A stretch of DNA of 64,000 bases from positions 1 to 64,000 of the forward strand of contig NZ_CP041235.1 of NCBI RefSeq assembly GCF_014905115.1, written 5' to 3'. This DNA is from Sulfurimonas sediminis (GTDB taxonomy: Bacteria > Campylobacterota > Campylobacteria > Campylobacterales > Sulfurimonadaceae). Of this stretch, positions 1 through 11,751 are shown one piece after another. Within the stretch, counting starts at the first letter, position 1. Each line of letters starts with the position of its first letter. Under the pieces are notes generated by a model that was given only the letters and a program-made list of their open reading frames with translations, was not told where the DNA came from and made no database searches. Position numbers and translations under genes: made by a program.

Positions 1-107
1 ATATTCACATAAGAGAATTTGAGCTATTCACATCTGTTTAACCCTGTTTTATGGATAAAAAAAGTATTATTCACATATAAAAAAAGAAACAAGGTTTTAT
101 GTGAATA
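1..107. other. oriC1: DnaA-box cluster upstream of and into dnaA
   Basis: Short AT-rich stretch holding at least four copies of the Campylobacterota-type DnaA box (TTATTCACA-like): ATTCACAT at 3-10, TATTCACAT at 25-33, TTATTCACA at 67-75, and an inverted copy, TGTGAATA, at 100-107. The last one contains the GTG start codon of dnaA. In Helicobacter pylori the origin is bipartite, with box clusters on both sides of dnaA; the second cluster here is at 1451-1539. The boxes are seen directly. Origin function is inferred from the family. Confidence 0.75.
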
Positions 108-1408
108 TAGGTCAAGAAGTATTACAGGCACTCAAAGATGAAATAAGCGAACTCGAATATAACAGATATATAAGACATCTCTCTTACGATATAAAAAAAT
201 CTACTGCTGATTTGGCTATATTTTACGCACCTAATGCGTTGGTTGTCAACTGGATTAAAAATAAATACAGAGAAAAGATAGCCCACCTTTTTGAAGTAAA
301 AAACGGTTCCAAAGTAAATGTAGAAATAACACTTAAAAACAGTATAGAAAAAAGAAAGACAAAAAAAGCCGTAGAAGTAAAACAAAGCAGCTCTTTGCTA
401 AATCCTTCACACTCTTTTGACAACTTTATGGTCGGAGGATCCAACCAGTTTGCTTATGCTGCTGTAAAAAGTGTCAGTGAAAATGCAGGAAAAGTTTATA
501 ATCCTTTGTTTATTTACGGTGGGGTAGGACTAGGTAAAACTCACCTAATGCAGGCAGCCGGCAATGTTTTTCAAAATGAAGGCAAAGTTGTCATATATAC
601 AACAGTTGAACAGTTTTTAAATGATTTTATCCGACATGTACGGAACAAAACAATGGAGCGTTTTCAGGAAAAATACCGTAAATGTGATGTACTGCTTATA
701 GATGATATACAGTTTTTAAGTAACAAAGAGGGAATCCAGGAGGAGTTTTTTCACACTTTTGAAGCATTAAAAGGTGCCGGAAAGCAGATTATTCTCACAG
801 CTGACAAACATCCCAAAAAAATCGGAGGTCTTGAAGCCCGTCTGCAAAGCCGGTTTGAATGGGGGCTTGTGGCTGACATACAACCACCGGAATTAGAAAC
901 AAAAATAGCCATCATCAAGAAAAAATGTGAAATCAACAAAGTAAAACTCTCCGAAGACATAGTCAACTACATAGCAACCGTCATCGACAGCAATGTAAGA
1001 GAAATTGAGGGAATACTTTCCAAACTCCATGCCTATTCACAGCTGATGCATGTTGATATTGATCTGGATTTTACAAAAAATGTACTCAAAGACCAGATGA
1101 ACGAGAACAGAGCAAACCTTACAATGGAAACCATTACCGAAGTTGTAGCCAAAGATCTCAACATAAAACCGAGTGAAATCCGTTCAAAAGGCAGAAGCAA
1201 AAATATTGTGTATGCACGTAGAATTGCCATATATATCTGTCGGGAACTCACACAAAACACAATGCCTCAACTTGCCCAGTATTTTGGCATGAAAGACCAT
1301 ACCGCCATCAGTCATACCATCAAGAAAATCAACAATCTGCTTAAAGATGATGAAGATTTTAAAGTAAAAATTGATGAACTTACAAACAAAATAACATCTA
1401 TCTCCTGA
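101..1408 (+). CDS. dnaA: Chromosomal replication initiator protein DnaA
   Basis: AAA+ ATPase that binds DnaA boxes and opens the origin. At 435 aa it has the usual length. Walker A (GGVGLGKTH) starts at residue 140 with K146/T147; Walker B (LLIDDIQF) has D201/D202. The C-terminal DNA-binding domain carries the family signature DHTAISHTIKK near residue 402. The GTG start has AAGG at 91-94 as a weak ribosome-binding site and lies inside a DnaA box, which fits autoregulation. The next gene is dnaN, after a 182-base gap holding oriC2. Confidence 0.98.
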   Translation: MNIGQEVLQALKDEISELEYNRYIRHLSYDIKKSTADLAIFYAPNALVVNWIKNKYREKIAHLFEVKNGSKVNVEITLKNSIEKRKTKKAVEVKQSSSLLNPSHSFDNFMVGGSNQFAYAAVKSVSENAGKVYNPLFIYGGVGLGKTHLMQAAGNVFQNEGKVVIYTTVEQFLNDFIRHVRNKTMERFQEKYRKCDVLLIDDIQFLSNKEGIQEEFFHTFEALKGAGKQIILTADKHPKKIGGLEARLQSRFEWGLVADIQPPELETKIAIIKKKCEINKVKLSEDIVNYIATVIDSNVREIEGILSKLHAYSQLMHVDIDLDFTKNVLKDQMNENRANLTMETITEVVAKDLNIKPSEIRSKGRSKNIVYARRIAIYICRELTQNTMPQLAQYFGMKDHTAISHTIKKINNLLKDDEDFKVKIDELTNKITSIS

Positions 1409-1590
1409 TTTTATTTTAAAAGCATTAAAAAAAAAGATATAATTGTAAAAGTGAATAGATGTGAAAGAAGCCTTAAGCTGTATTCACATCTCAAAAAGTA
1501 AGCCTGTGGGTGTTTGAGTTGATTTGTCACATATTCACTCCATACTACTACTACTTACTAAAATTATATAAATATATAGGGATTTAAAAA
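1409..1590. other. oriC2: DnaA boxes, DnaA-trio and AT-rich unwinding element
   Basis: The dnaA-dnaN gap. DnaA-box-like cores: GTGAATA at 1451-1457, TGTGAAAG at 1460-1467, TATTCACA at 1481-1488, TATTCACT at 1532-1539. Directly after the last box comes a run of trinucleotides, TACTACTACTAC then TTACTA (1543-1560), which matches the DnaA-trio element of bacterial origins. It is followed by the purely A/T stretch 1561-1577, the likely unwinding element. The order box, trio, AT-rich stretch matches the basal unwinding system described in Bacillus subtilis. Function is inferred. Confidence 0.72.
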
Positions 1591-2658
1591 ATGAAAATTA
1601 CCGTCTCAAAATCTATATTGGAAAATATACTCATTCATGCTGCACCTTTTTTGGAAAAAAAAGATACATCACAGATAACTTCACATGTCTATATGAATGT
1701 TTCCGGCTCAAAATTAACACTGAAGGCAACTGATTATGAAATAGGTTTTTTAGTATCAACTGATAATCTAAAAATTGAAGATGAAGGCAGTATTACCGCT
1801 AACGGTAAAAAATTTCTCGATATTGTCAGAATATTGAAAGATGATGATATTAATTTGGAAGTAAAAAATGACACTCTTCTTATATCACAGGGACACTCTA
1901 ATTTCAAACTGCCTACTTTTTCGTATAATGAGTTTCCGGAATTTCCTTCTTATGAAGGAAAACCAAGAATTTCCATCGAATCACACACTCTCATTGAATC
2001 TTTAAAAAAAATAACGCCTGCTATAGATACCAACAATCCGAAATTTGAACTTAACGGTGCTTTAATAGATATAAAAAAAGATTCTATAAACTTTGCAGCC
2101 ACAGATACACGAAGATTGGCAGTTGTTACTCTTAACAACCAAAGTGAGAACGAATTGTCCATCATAATTCCTAAAAAAGCAATTGTTGAAATACAAAAAC
2201 TCTTTTTTGACAATATCGAACTCTATTATGACGAAACAAATCTTATCATCCATTCAGAACAATATACTTTTTTTACAAAACTCATTAACGGAAAATTCCC
2301 TGAATATTCAAGAATCATTCCCAAAGAAACAAACTACAATTTGGTTTTGCCTAAAGCCATTATGATTAATTCTATCAAACAGATTACAACCATATCTACA
2401 GATGTAAAACTCACTTTTTTCAATGATACCATCAGTTTTGAAAGTTTGAGCGAAGACAACATCGAAGCAAAAACAGAAATTAGTTACAACACAGGCTTTG
2501 ATGAACCTTTTTCAATAGCAATCAATTCAAAATATCTACTTGATTTTTTAAATTCTATAAACTCTTCAGAATTTACAATCGGACTCAATGAAGGAAACTT
2601 GCCTTTCGTCTTAAAAGATGAAAACTTCATAACAGTGGTCATGCCTATAGTTATCTAA
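1591..2658 (+). CDS. dnaN: DNA polymerase III beta subunit (sliding clamp)
   Basis: Ring-shaped processivity factor that tethers DNA polymerase III to DNA. The 355-aa protein shows clamp-type repeats throughout and ends in the conserved MPIVI, where the usual motif is MPM(R/V)-x. The ATG follows AGGGAT at 1578-1583. It sits between dnaA and gyrB, in the conserved order of a chromosome start, and its leader overlaps the origin unwinding element. Confidence 0.96.
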   Translation: MKITVSKSILENILIHAAPFLEKKDTSQITSHVYMNVSGSKLTLKATDYEIGFLVSTDNLKIEDEGSITANGKKFLDIVRILKDDDINLEVKNDTLLISQGHSNFKLPTFSYNEFPEFPSYEGKPRISIESHTLIESLKKITPAIDTNNPKFELNGALIDIKKDSINFAATDTRRLAVVTLNNQSENELSIIIPKKAIVEIQKLFFDNIELYYDETNLIIHSEQYTFFTKLINGKFPEYSRIIPKETNYNLVLPKAIMINSIKQITTISTDVKLTFFNDTISFESLSEDNIEAKTEISYNTGFDEPFSIAINSKYLLDFLNSINSSEFTIGLNEGNLPFVLKDENFITVVMPIVI

Positions 2659-2759
2659 ACTGTAGGTTCTTCCTCTCTCCCCATAGCTATAAAACTTATC
2701 ATAAGATTATTTTAGATAAAATGTCTTCAATTATGCCAAAAATGGCAATGGAGTATTAA

Positions 2760-5078
<2,319 letters not shown>

Positions 5079-6473
5079 ATGTTATTGTCCCAAACAAAAG
5101 AGAGGGAATACCGTTTTAAGCTTGCACTTAGAATGGCTTTACCTATCTTTGCTCTTATACTTGCTTTCATTTTTCATACACTTATCAGCAATTATACTAC
5201 ACTTGAAATATCATTTTATATAGAAGCTGTTTTACTTTTACTTGTCAGTATCTACTTTATTTTTTTTCTTATATACAAAGGATTTGATGTAAAAATAACA
5301 GACAGTGTTACAAAAACATTCAGCAGGGAATATTTATACCAGTTTTTGCAAAAAGAGATAAAACAGAAAAAAGAATATACTCTGATTCTTATAAGTATAG
5401 ATAATTTAAACGATATAAATTCTCTTTACGGATTAAAAAACGGAGATAAAGTTTTAAAGTATGTTGTTGATTGGATAACAGAGTATTTAAAAAAAGAGGG
5501 GATTGAAAATTTTCCTATTGGTCACATTAAAGGCGGTGATTTTATCATAGGACTTGATGGGGCAAAAGACAAATACAGCACTTTGCTGGAACTTATATGT
5601 CTAAAATCGAATGATTTGAATGTGGATGATATAGAAATAAAAATATCAGGAGCTATTACAGATACGAGTTATTCAAAAGATTTAAATTACCTCATAGAAA
5701 ACCTTTTTGATCTTCAAAACAAAAACAAAAATATGAAATACAAAGAAGAAGAGAGTATTAATCCAAATGAATTGGAATTATTGGTCATTGATGCTATTGA
5801 AAATAAAAATCTTCTTATTATGTCACAGGCAGTTTATGACAATAAAAACAATGTAGTCTTTAGAGAATGTTATATAAAACTCAAAGGACAAAACAGAAAA
5901 ATAATTCATCCTAAAACATACTTGAAAGTTATTAACAAACTGGGACTCGGTGTGAGTTTTGATTTGATGGTTTTAGAAGAAATTTTAAAGAACTGCCAAT
6001 ACAGAGAAAATATTTATGCAATCAATGTTTTACCTACATCACTGAGAAATGACAAGTTTCTTTCAAAAACAAAAGAACTTTTAAAAGAATGTTCTGACAA
6101 AAAAATAATGTTTGTTTTAAGTGAAATGCAGTATTATTCTTATATAAGCAGATATAATAGTATAATAAAATCATTAAAAGCTTTGGGTGTCCTTATAGCC
6201 ATAGACAGATTAGGTTCACTGCATACAAGTTTTTTATATTTAAGAGAATTAAATATTGATGTAGTCCGATTTGACACCTATTATTCAAATAAAGAAAAAT
6301 TAGTTCACAATCGGAATATAATTGATGGTTTTATTGTTATGGCTCATGAAAAAGGTGTAAAAACCTGGATAAAAAACATAGAAGACAAAGAGGTTTACAC
6401 TGTTGCCAAAGAGATGAAAATTGATTATCTCGAAGGAAAATATCTCTCAGAAATTGAAACTGTTCTAAACTAA
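5079..6473 (+). CDS. Membrane protein with degenerate GGDEF and EAL domains
   Basis: A 464-aa protein with two N-terminal membrane helices (about residues 18-38 and 45-67), then a GGDEF-like domain (about 80-215) and an EAL-like domain (about 235-460). Both catalytic signatures are lost: GGDEF reads GGDFI, and the EAL position reads ECY within VVFRECYIK. The protein is therefore unlikely to make or break cyclic di-GMP and may instead bind a nucleotide or protein partner. It starts directly after the gyrB stop codon with no clear ribosome-binding site, suggesting translational coupling. Function unknown. Confidence 0.8.
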   Translation: MLLSQTKEREYRFKLALRMALPIFALILAFIFHTLISNYTTLEISFYIEAVLLLLVSIYFIFFLIYKGFDVKITDSVTKTFSREYLYQFLQKEIKQKKEYTLILISIDNLNDINSLYGLKNGDKVLKYVVDWITEYLKKEGIENFPIGHIKGGDFIIGLDGAKDKYSTLLELICLKSNDLNVDDIEIKISGAITDTSYSKDLNYLIENLFDLQNKNKNMKYKEEESINPNELELLVIDAIENKNLLIMSQAVYDNKNNVVFRECYIKLKGQNRKIIHPKTYLKVINKLGLGVSFDLMVLEEILKNCQYRENIYAINVLPTSLRNDKFLSKTKELLKECSDKKIMFVLSEMQYYSYISRYNSIIKSLKALGVLIAIDRLGSLHTSFLYLRELNIDVVRFDTYYSNKEKLVHNRNIIDGFIVMAHEKGVKTWIKNIEDKEVYTVAKEMKIDYLEGKYLSEIETVLN

Positions 6474-6483
6474 AATAAATATT

Positions 6484-7722
6484 TTAGGAAAGTAGATTTT
6501 TTTTGAGCCAGATGAGAGCATCAGATTTAGTGTTAAAAATATTTTGGATTTGTGCCTGATATACTGATTGGAGTATTTTTGAAAACTCTTTTGATGGCTG
6601 TAGACCGAGTTCAATTAAATCTTTTCCCCTGATTAAAGGAGAGATTGGTTTATGAAGTACATTGAGTTTTTTTGCTTTTTTGAGTAAGTACTCTGTATCT
6701 TTTTTTTTCTTCTGCGTTACATGTAAGTAGTGTGCATAAAATGCAATATCTGTTTTTTGGGCAAGTTTGTATATATCATAATCATTAAAATTGTCTAAAT
6801 CAAAATCAATTGTATGAAGCTGTAAAACTTTTTCAATTAATTTTTTTTCATTTGTGACTCTCTGTAAAAATGTCTGTGTCTGTATGGTCGAAAACTTTGA
6901 TGTTATAACAGCCAAAGCAAGTATAACAAACTCTTTATCATTTGTTATTGGCAGCTGTTTTAACATGTCCAAAGAGTTGAAAACTTCTTTATACTCTTGT
7001 GTATTTAGAAATGCAAGTTCTTTAAAAAATGAAAATGCTCCTAAGTTTTTAAGAAGATTAAATCCAAGAGACGGTTTGTCTGATTTTAGAAGAAGCTTTT
7101 GTAATTCTTGAAAAACTCTTTCTTTTGGAAGCTCTTCAAGAAGTTTTTCTTTTATCATCTCTTTACATGTAAACATAAGAGTTTTATCAAGCTTCATATG
7201 GAAGCGGGATGCAAAGACAACGGCACGAAGAACCCGCAAAGGATCCTCTTTAAATTTTTGTTTATCCACAGAACGTAATATTTTTTTATCTAAATCTTCT
7301 CTGCCGTGATAAGGATCCAACATTTTTTTACTGACAACATCATAGCCTATGGCATTGATGGTAAAATCTCTTCTGAGTGCAGCTGTTTTAAAATCCAGAT
7401 TTTTATCAATTTTGATTGTAAAACCCTGATGTCCCGAAGCAATTTTGTTATCTTCTCTTGGCAGAGAAAAATCCAAATCCAAATTTTTATAGTCCATCTT
7501 GCATACACCAAAACTCTTTCCTACACTGTTCACATTTCCAAATTCCTGCAAAATTTCTTCCACTTTATCAAGAGAACTGACGCCGTAGAGTTCGATATCA
7601 ATATCATTTGAAGGAATTCCCAAAAGCGCATCGCGAATATAACCGCCTACAATGACAGGGAGTATATTGTGTCTGTATAATTTGTGAAAAATAGTATCGA
7701 GACTCTTTGGATAGGTAATCAT
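6484..7722 (-). CDS. cca: CCA tRNA nucleotidyltransferase / poly(A) polymerase family
   Basis: Class II nucleotidyltransferase of 412 aa that adds CCA, or part of it, to tRNA 3' ends. The head has VGGYIRDALLG (about 25-35) and the metal-binding pair D40/D42 in NDIDIELYG. Further family motifs are RRDFTINAIGYD and DPLRVLRAVVFASRF. The C-terminal half is a diverged helical domain without an obvious HD motif. Sequence alone cannot separate CCA-adding, A-adding and poly(A) polymerase activity. It is divergent from typA. Confidence 0.85.
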   Translation of the reverse strand: MITYPKSLDTIFHKLYRHNILPVIVGGYIRDALLGIPSNDIDIELYGVSSLDKVEEILQEFGNVNSVGKSFGVCKMDYKNLDLDFSLPREDNKIASGHQGFTIKIDKNLDFKTAALRRDFTINAIGYDVVSKKMLDPYHGREDLDKKILRSVDKQKFKEDPLRVLRAVVFASRFHMKLDKTLMFTCKEMIKEKLLEELPKERVFQELQKLLLKSDKPSLGFNLLKNLGAFSFFKELAFLNTQEYKEVFNSLDMLKQLPITNDKEFVILALAVITSKFSTIQTQTFLQRVTNEKKLIEKVLQLHTIDFDLDNFNDYDIYKLAQKTDIAFYAHYLHVTQKKKKDTEYLLKKAKKLNVLHKPISPLIRGKDLIELGLQPSKEFSKILQSVYQAQIQNIFNTKSDALIWLKKNLLS

Positions 7723-7769
7723 ACTCTAAGTATATCACTAATTTTACAAGGATATAATAATTATTTGGG

Positions 7770-7775
7770 TATAAT
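7770..7775 (+). promoter_or_regulatory. Candidate -10 box for typA
   Basis: TATAAT at 7770-7775 in the short gap between cca and typA, with a second TATAAT at 7753-7758. Neither has a good -35, which is usual for this phylum. The predicted start near 7782 gives a leader of about 69 bases. Confidence 0.45.
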
Positions 7776-7850
7776 TCGCGAAAAATAGCTGAAAGTAGTC
7801 TGAAATGCAGAATTTTCTTCAGCAAATTTTCCAAATAAAGGAAACCCCTA

Positions 7851-9653
7851 ATGCAAAAAATTAGAAATATTGCCGTTATCGCTCACGTTGACCACGGTAA
7901 AACTACACTGGTTGATGGGCTCTTGGAGCAATCCGGTACATTCGGTTCTCACGAACAACATGATGAAAGAGCGATGGATAGTAATGACATCGAAAAAGAG
8001 CGTGGTATTACGATTCTTTCAAAAAATACAGCTATTCGTTATAAAGATTATAAAATCAATATTATAGATACTCCGGGCCACGCCGATTTTGGTGGGGAAG
8101 TTGAACGTGTTCTTAAAATGGTTGATGGTGTTTTGGTGCTTGTTGATGCCTATGAAGGTGTTATGCCTCAAACAAAATTTGTTGTGAAAAAAATGTTGGC
8201 ACTCGGTAAAATGCCAATTGTTGTTATCAATAAAATTGACAAACCTTCTGCTGATCCTGAGCGTGTTGTAGATGAGATGTTTGACCTTTTTGCAGATATG
8301 GGTGCAACAGACGAACAGCAGGATTTTCCTATTATTTATGCAGCGGCTCGTGACGGGATGGCAAAAATGGATATGGATGATCCTGATGGAGATTTTGAGT
8401 GTATTTTTGAAACAATCATCAATAAAATTCCTGAACCTGAAGGGGATGCACAAAATCCTCTCCAGGCACAGGTATTTACACTTGATTATGACAACTATGT
8501 CGGTAAAATCGGTATCAGTCGTATCTTTAACGGTACTGTTCACAAAGGTGACAATGTTATGCTTGCAAAAGCTGACGGGGAAATGGTCAAAGGAAAGATA
8601 TCCAAACTTATCGGTTTTCACGGACTCAACCGTATGGAAATAGATGAAGCTGAAGCCGGAGATATTGTTGCATTTGCAGGAATGGAAACTGTTGATGTGG
8701 GAGACACTATAGCAGACCCTGTCAATCCTGTTGCACTTGACCCTATGCATGTGGAAGAGCCAACACTTACGGTTGTATTTGCAGTAAATGATTCTCCTTT
8801 GGCAGGTAAAGAGGGGAAACACGTAACATCAAACAAGCTTCGTGAAAGACTTGAATTTGAGATGAATACCAATGTTGCTATGCGTCTTGAGGTTGTTGGT
8901 GAAGGTAAATTTAAAGTTTCCGGTCGCGGTGAGTTACAAATCACGGTACTTGCCGAAAATATGCGCCGTGAAGATTTTGAATTTTCGATTTCACGCCCGG
9001 AAGTTATCACTAAAGAGATTAACGGTGTAAAATGTGAACCGTATGAGCATTTGGTTATTGATGTTCCTGAAGATTTAAGCGGTACGGTAATTGAGCGCTT
9101 AGGAAAAAGAAAAGCGGAAATGAAATCAATGCTTCCGATGGGACAGGGTTTTCAGAGAATCGAATTTGAAATTCCGGCACGTGCCTTAATCGGTTTCCGT
9201 GGACAGTTTTTGACAGATACAAAAGGTGAGGGTGTGATGAATCACTCTTTCTTGGAATTCCGTCCGTTCTCAGGTGAAGTGGAGTCACGTTCATACGGTG
9301 CCCTTGTTTCTATGACATCGGGTTCTACGCTGGCTTTCTCACTTTTTGGTATTCAAGACCGTGGTGTTCTTTTTATCGGTGTGCAGACTGAAGTGTATGA
9401 GGGTATGATTATCGGTGAGCATTCTCGTTCAAATGACCTGGTGGTTAATCCTATTAAAGGAAAAGCACAGTCAAATGTCCGTTCAAGCGGTGCTGATGAA
9501 GCGATTAAACTTGTACCGCCACGCGATATGTCACTGGAACGTGCATTAGAGTGGATAGAAGATGATGAACTTCTTGAAGTAACACCTAAAAATATTCGTA
9601 TTCGTAAGAAATTTTTAACAGAGAGTGAAAGAAAACGTCACGCTCGTAAATAA
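7851..9653 (+). CDS. typA: Ribosome-associated GTPase TypA/BipA
   Basis: Translational GTPase of the EF-G family that acts on ribosomes in stress and in 50S assembly. The 600-aa protein begins with the G domain: G1 [10 protein letters not shown] (about 11-20), switch I ERGITI, G3 [12 protein letters not shown]4 NKIDKP. Domain II, the EF-G-like domains III and V, and the BipA-specific C-terminus ([18 protein letters not shown]) follow. The start has AAAGGAAA upstream. It converges on the hydrolase gene and the two 3' ends overlap by 16 bases. Confidence 0.96.
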   Translation: MQKIRNIAVIAHVDHGKTTLVDGLLEQSGTFGSHEQHDERAMDSNDIEKERGITILSKNTAIRYKDYKINIIDTPGHADFGGEVERVLKMVDGVLVLVDAYEGVMPQTKFVVKKMLALGKMPIVVINKIDKPSADPERVVDEMFDLFADMGATDEQQDFPIIYAAARDGMAKMDMDDPDGDFECIFETIINKIPEPEGDAQNPLQAQVFTLDYDNYVGKIGISRIFNGTVHKGDNVMLAKADGEMVKGKISKLIGFHGLNRMEIDEAEAGDIVAFAGMETVDVGDTIADPVNPVALDPMHVEEPTLTVVFAVNDSPLAGKEGKHVTSNKLRERLEFEMNTNVAMRLEVVGEGKFKVSGRGELQITVLAENMRREDFEFSISRPEVITKEINGVKCEPYEHLVIDVPEDLSGTVIERLGKRKAEMKSMLPMGQGFQRIEFEIPARALIGFRGQFLTDTKGEGVMNHSFLEFRPFSGEVESRSYGALVSMTSGSTLAFSLFGIQDRGVLFIGVQTEVYEGMIIGEHSRSNDLVVNPIKGKAQSNVRSSGADEAIKLVPPRDMSLERALEWIEDDELLEVTPKNIRIRKKFLTESERKRHARK

Positions 9654-10612
9654 AAAAACTTTACAACTCTTTTTTCCATCCAGTACTCCGGATGGAAAAT
9701 ACTTCCTGATACAAACCCCACATGACCTCCAAATTCACTGACTTCCAGTTCAACAGCAGATGATATTTCATTGTATTTTGGCAATATATCAGGAGGCATA
9801 AAAGGGTCATCTTTTGCATGAATAATGAGTGTTGGCGTTGATATGAGTTTTAAAAATTGTCTGCTGCTGGATTTTGTATAATACTCCTGTGCAGAGGAAA
9901 AGCCGTGAACAGGTGCTGTGTAGGCATTGTCAAATTCCCAAAAATTTTTTAATTTTTTTATCTCATTTCGCTGCAAAGAAATAATCTGTTTCATATTAAA
10001 AGATTCATATTTTTTTTCCAAATCTCTTTTTAAATCTTTTAATAAAATTTTTTGATAAAATTTTGCAAAGCCTTTATTTATGTGTGTAGCACATTTGTCT
10101 AAAAGCATCGGTGCAGATACAGCAACAGCGGCAGTAAGTTTACATGTAGAGCCTTTTTCTCCTAAAAGTTTCAGGAGCATATTTGCACCGAGTGAAAATC
10201 CGACCGCAAATATCTTTGCCCGGGGATATCTTTTTGAAACAGCCTGTATAAATTCAAAAGCATCTTGCGTATCGCCACTGTGATATGATCTTGGTTTGAG
10301 ATTTTGTTTACCCGAACAGCCTCTAAAATGCATAACCACACTGTTGAATCCCGCTTCTTTGAGTTCTTTTACTGTTCCTTGAATATAGGGAGATTTATAA
10401 GAACCTGCCAATCCGTGAAAGAGTATGACAACAGGAGTCGTTTTTGTATGATTATCAATCTTTTTCCAGTAACATTCGAGAAAATCTCCGTCACTGAGAG
10501 TGAATGTTTCTATCTCAAAATTTTTGACAAGAACCTTTCGAAAGAGGCTGGCATAGAGTGTTTGCAGGTGTCTGTTTTTTAATAAAAAAGATGGTTTGAA
10601 ATTCATTCCCAT
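9638..10612 (-). CDS. Alpha/beta hydrolase of the YheT family
   Basis: Cytoplasmic alpha/beta-fold hydrolase of 324 aa, related to E. coli YheT and eukaryotic ABHD1/3 proteins. Motifs: oxyanion region LFHGLAGS, nucleophile elbow GFSLGAN, acid in HAKDDPFMP and catalytic His in FGGHVGF, so the triad is complete. The physiological ester substrate is unknown. It overlaps the 3' end of typA and is divergent from nrdB. Confidence 0.85.
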   Translation of the reverse strand: MGMNFKPSFLLKNRHLQTLYASLFRKVLVKNFEIETFTLSDGDFLECYWKKIDNHTKTTPVVILFHGLAGSYKSPYIQGTVKELKEAGFNSVVMHFRGCSGKQNLKPRSYHSGDTQDAFEFIQAVSKRYPRAKIFAVGFSLGANMLLKLLGEKGSTCKLTAAVAVSAPMLLDKCATHINKGFAKFYQKILLKDLKRDLEKKYESFNMKQIISLQRNEIKKLKNFWEFDNAYTAPVHGFSSAQEYYTKSSSRQFLKLISTPTLIIHAKDDPFMPPDILPKYNEISSAVELEVSEFGGHVGFVSGSIFHPEYWMEKRVVKFFYLRA

Positions 10613-10681
10613 ATCTTATCAAAAATTTATCTACAGATGGATATAATCATACACTCAAATAATCACTTACAAGGGAATTCC

Positions 10682-11704
10682 ATGAACAGAAAACAGATAT
10701 ATAACCCTGACTCAACTGAAAATGTTAATGACAGAAAAGTCTTTGGCGGAAATCCGACAGGTATTTTTGAACTCAACAACATTAAATACCAATGGGCATA
10801 TAATCTGTGGGAGATGATGCTCAACAACACATGGTTTCCAAAAGAAGTTGATATGACACGGGATGTCAATGATTACAAACAACTCACTGATGCGGAAAAA
10901 ACAGCCTATGACAAAGCACTTTCTCAGCTTATTTTTATGGATTCTCTACAGACAAACAATTTAATAGACAATGTAAATCCTTATGTGACTGCCCCTGAGA
11001 TAAATCTTATTTTGGTGCGTCAGTCTTTTGAAGAGGCTCTGCATTCACAAAGTTATGCGGTGATGGTTGACAGCATCTCTACAAATTCGGAAGAGATATA
11101 TGATCTGTGGCGCAGAGATATGATGCTCAAACACAAAAATGATACGATTGCCGCAGTCTATCAGGAACTGGCAAAAAATCCGACAGATACAAATTTTGTC
11201 AAAGCATGTTTTGCAAATCAGATACTTGAAGGCATCTATTTTTACAGTGGTTTTACCTACATCTATACACTGGCACGTTCGGGAAAAATGCTAGGTTCGG
11301 CACAGATGATTCGTTTTATTCAGCGGGATGAAGTGACACACCTGGTGCTTTTTCAAAACCTTATTAACACACTCAGAAAAGAGCGATCGGACCTTTTTAC
11401 CGATGCCCTCAGAGCAGATGTTATAGAGATGTTTAAAGAAGCTGTCAAGCTTGAGACCGAGTGGGGCAAATATATCACGCAGGGACAGATTTTAGGTTTG
11501 ACAGACGGGATTGTTGAGCAGTATATTCAGTATCTTGCCGATGACAGATTAAACTCTGTCGGTTTTGACAAGCTGTACAATGTCTCCAACCCTATCAAAT
11601 GGGTAGATGACTTTGCAAAATTCAATGACCAGAAAACAAACTTCTTTGAAGGCACTGTAACAAATTACTCAAAAGGCAGCCTTTCGTTTGATGATGACTT
11701 CTAG
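10682..11704 (+). CDS. nrdB: Class Ia ribonucleotide reductase beta subunit
   Basis: Makes the di-iron tyrosyl radical used to reduce ribonucleotides. With the start at 10682 the protein is 340 aa. That start is preferred because AAGGGA (10671-10676) lies 5 bases upstream; an in-frame ATG at 10637 would add 15 residues that do not look like the family. Metal ligands are visible as D87, E118 and H121, the second E in LEGIYFY, and E-x2-H in RDEVTHL. The radical Tyr is Y125, four residues after H121, as in E. coli. The alpha subunit is not in this window. Confidence 0.93.
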   Translation: MNRKQIYNPDSTENVNDRKVFGGNPTGIFELNNIKYQWAYNLWEMMLNNTWFPKEVDMTRDVNDYKQLTDAEKTAYDKALSQLIFMDSLQTNNLIDNVNPYVTAPEINLILVRQSFEEALHSQSYAVMVDSISTNSEEIYDLWRRDMMLKHKNDTIAAVYQELAKNPTDTNFVKACFANQILEGIYFYSGFTYIYTLARSGKMLGSAQMIRFIQRDEVTHLVLFQNLINTLRKERSDLFTDALRADVIEMFKEAVKLETEWGKYITQGQILGLTDGIVEQYIQYLADDRLNSVGFDKLYNVSNPIKWVDDFAKFNDQKTNFFEGTVTNYSKGSLSFDDDF

Positions 11705-11711
11705 TTAAATT

Positions 11712-11747
11712 ATGATAAAATATGTCCATTCGCTTTAAATGGACATA
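11712..11747 (+). promoter_or_regulatory. cas9 promoter with a perfect inverted repeat over the predicted start site
   Basis: An extended -10 (TG at 11713-11714, TAAAAT at 11716-11721) points to transcription starting near 11728. A perfect 10-base inverted repeat, TATGTCCATT (11721-11730) and AATGGACATA (11738-11747) with a 7-base loop, overlaps the -10 and the start site and ends 4 bases before the cas9 ATG. It could be a repressor operator or a leader hairpin hiding the cas9 start. No T-run follows it on the plus strand, so it is not a normal terminator for nrdB. Confidence 0.55.
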
Positions 11748-11751
11748 AAAA

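Noticed and set aside
8019-8822. A 267-codon minus-strand frame inside typA
   Set aside because: TypA is certain on the plus strand; the antisense frame has the Cys/His/Phe-rich look of a reverse-strand shadow.
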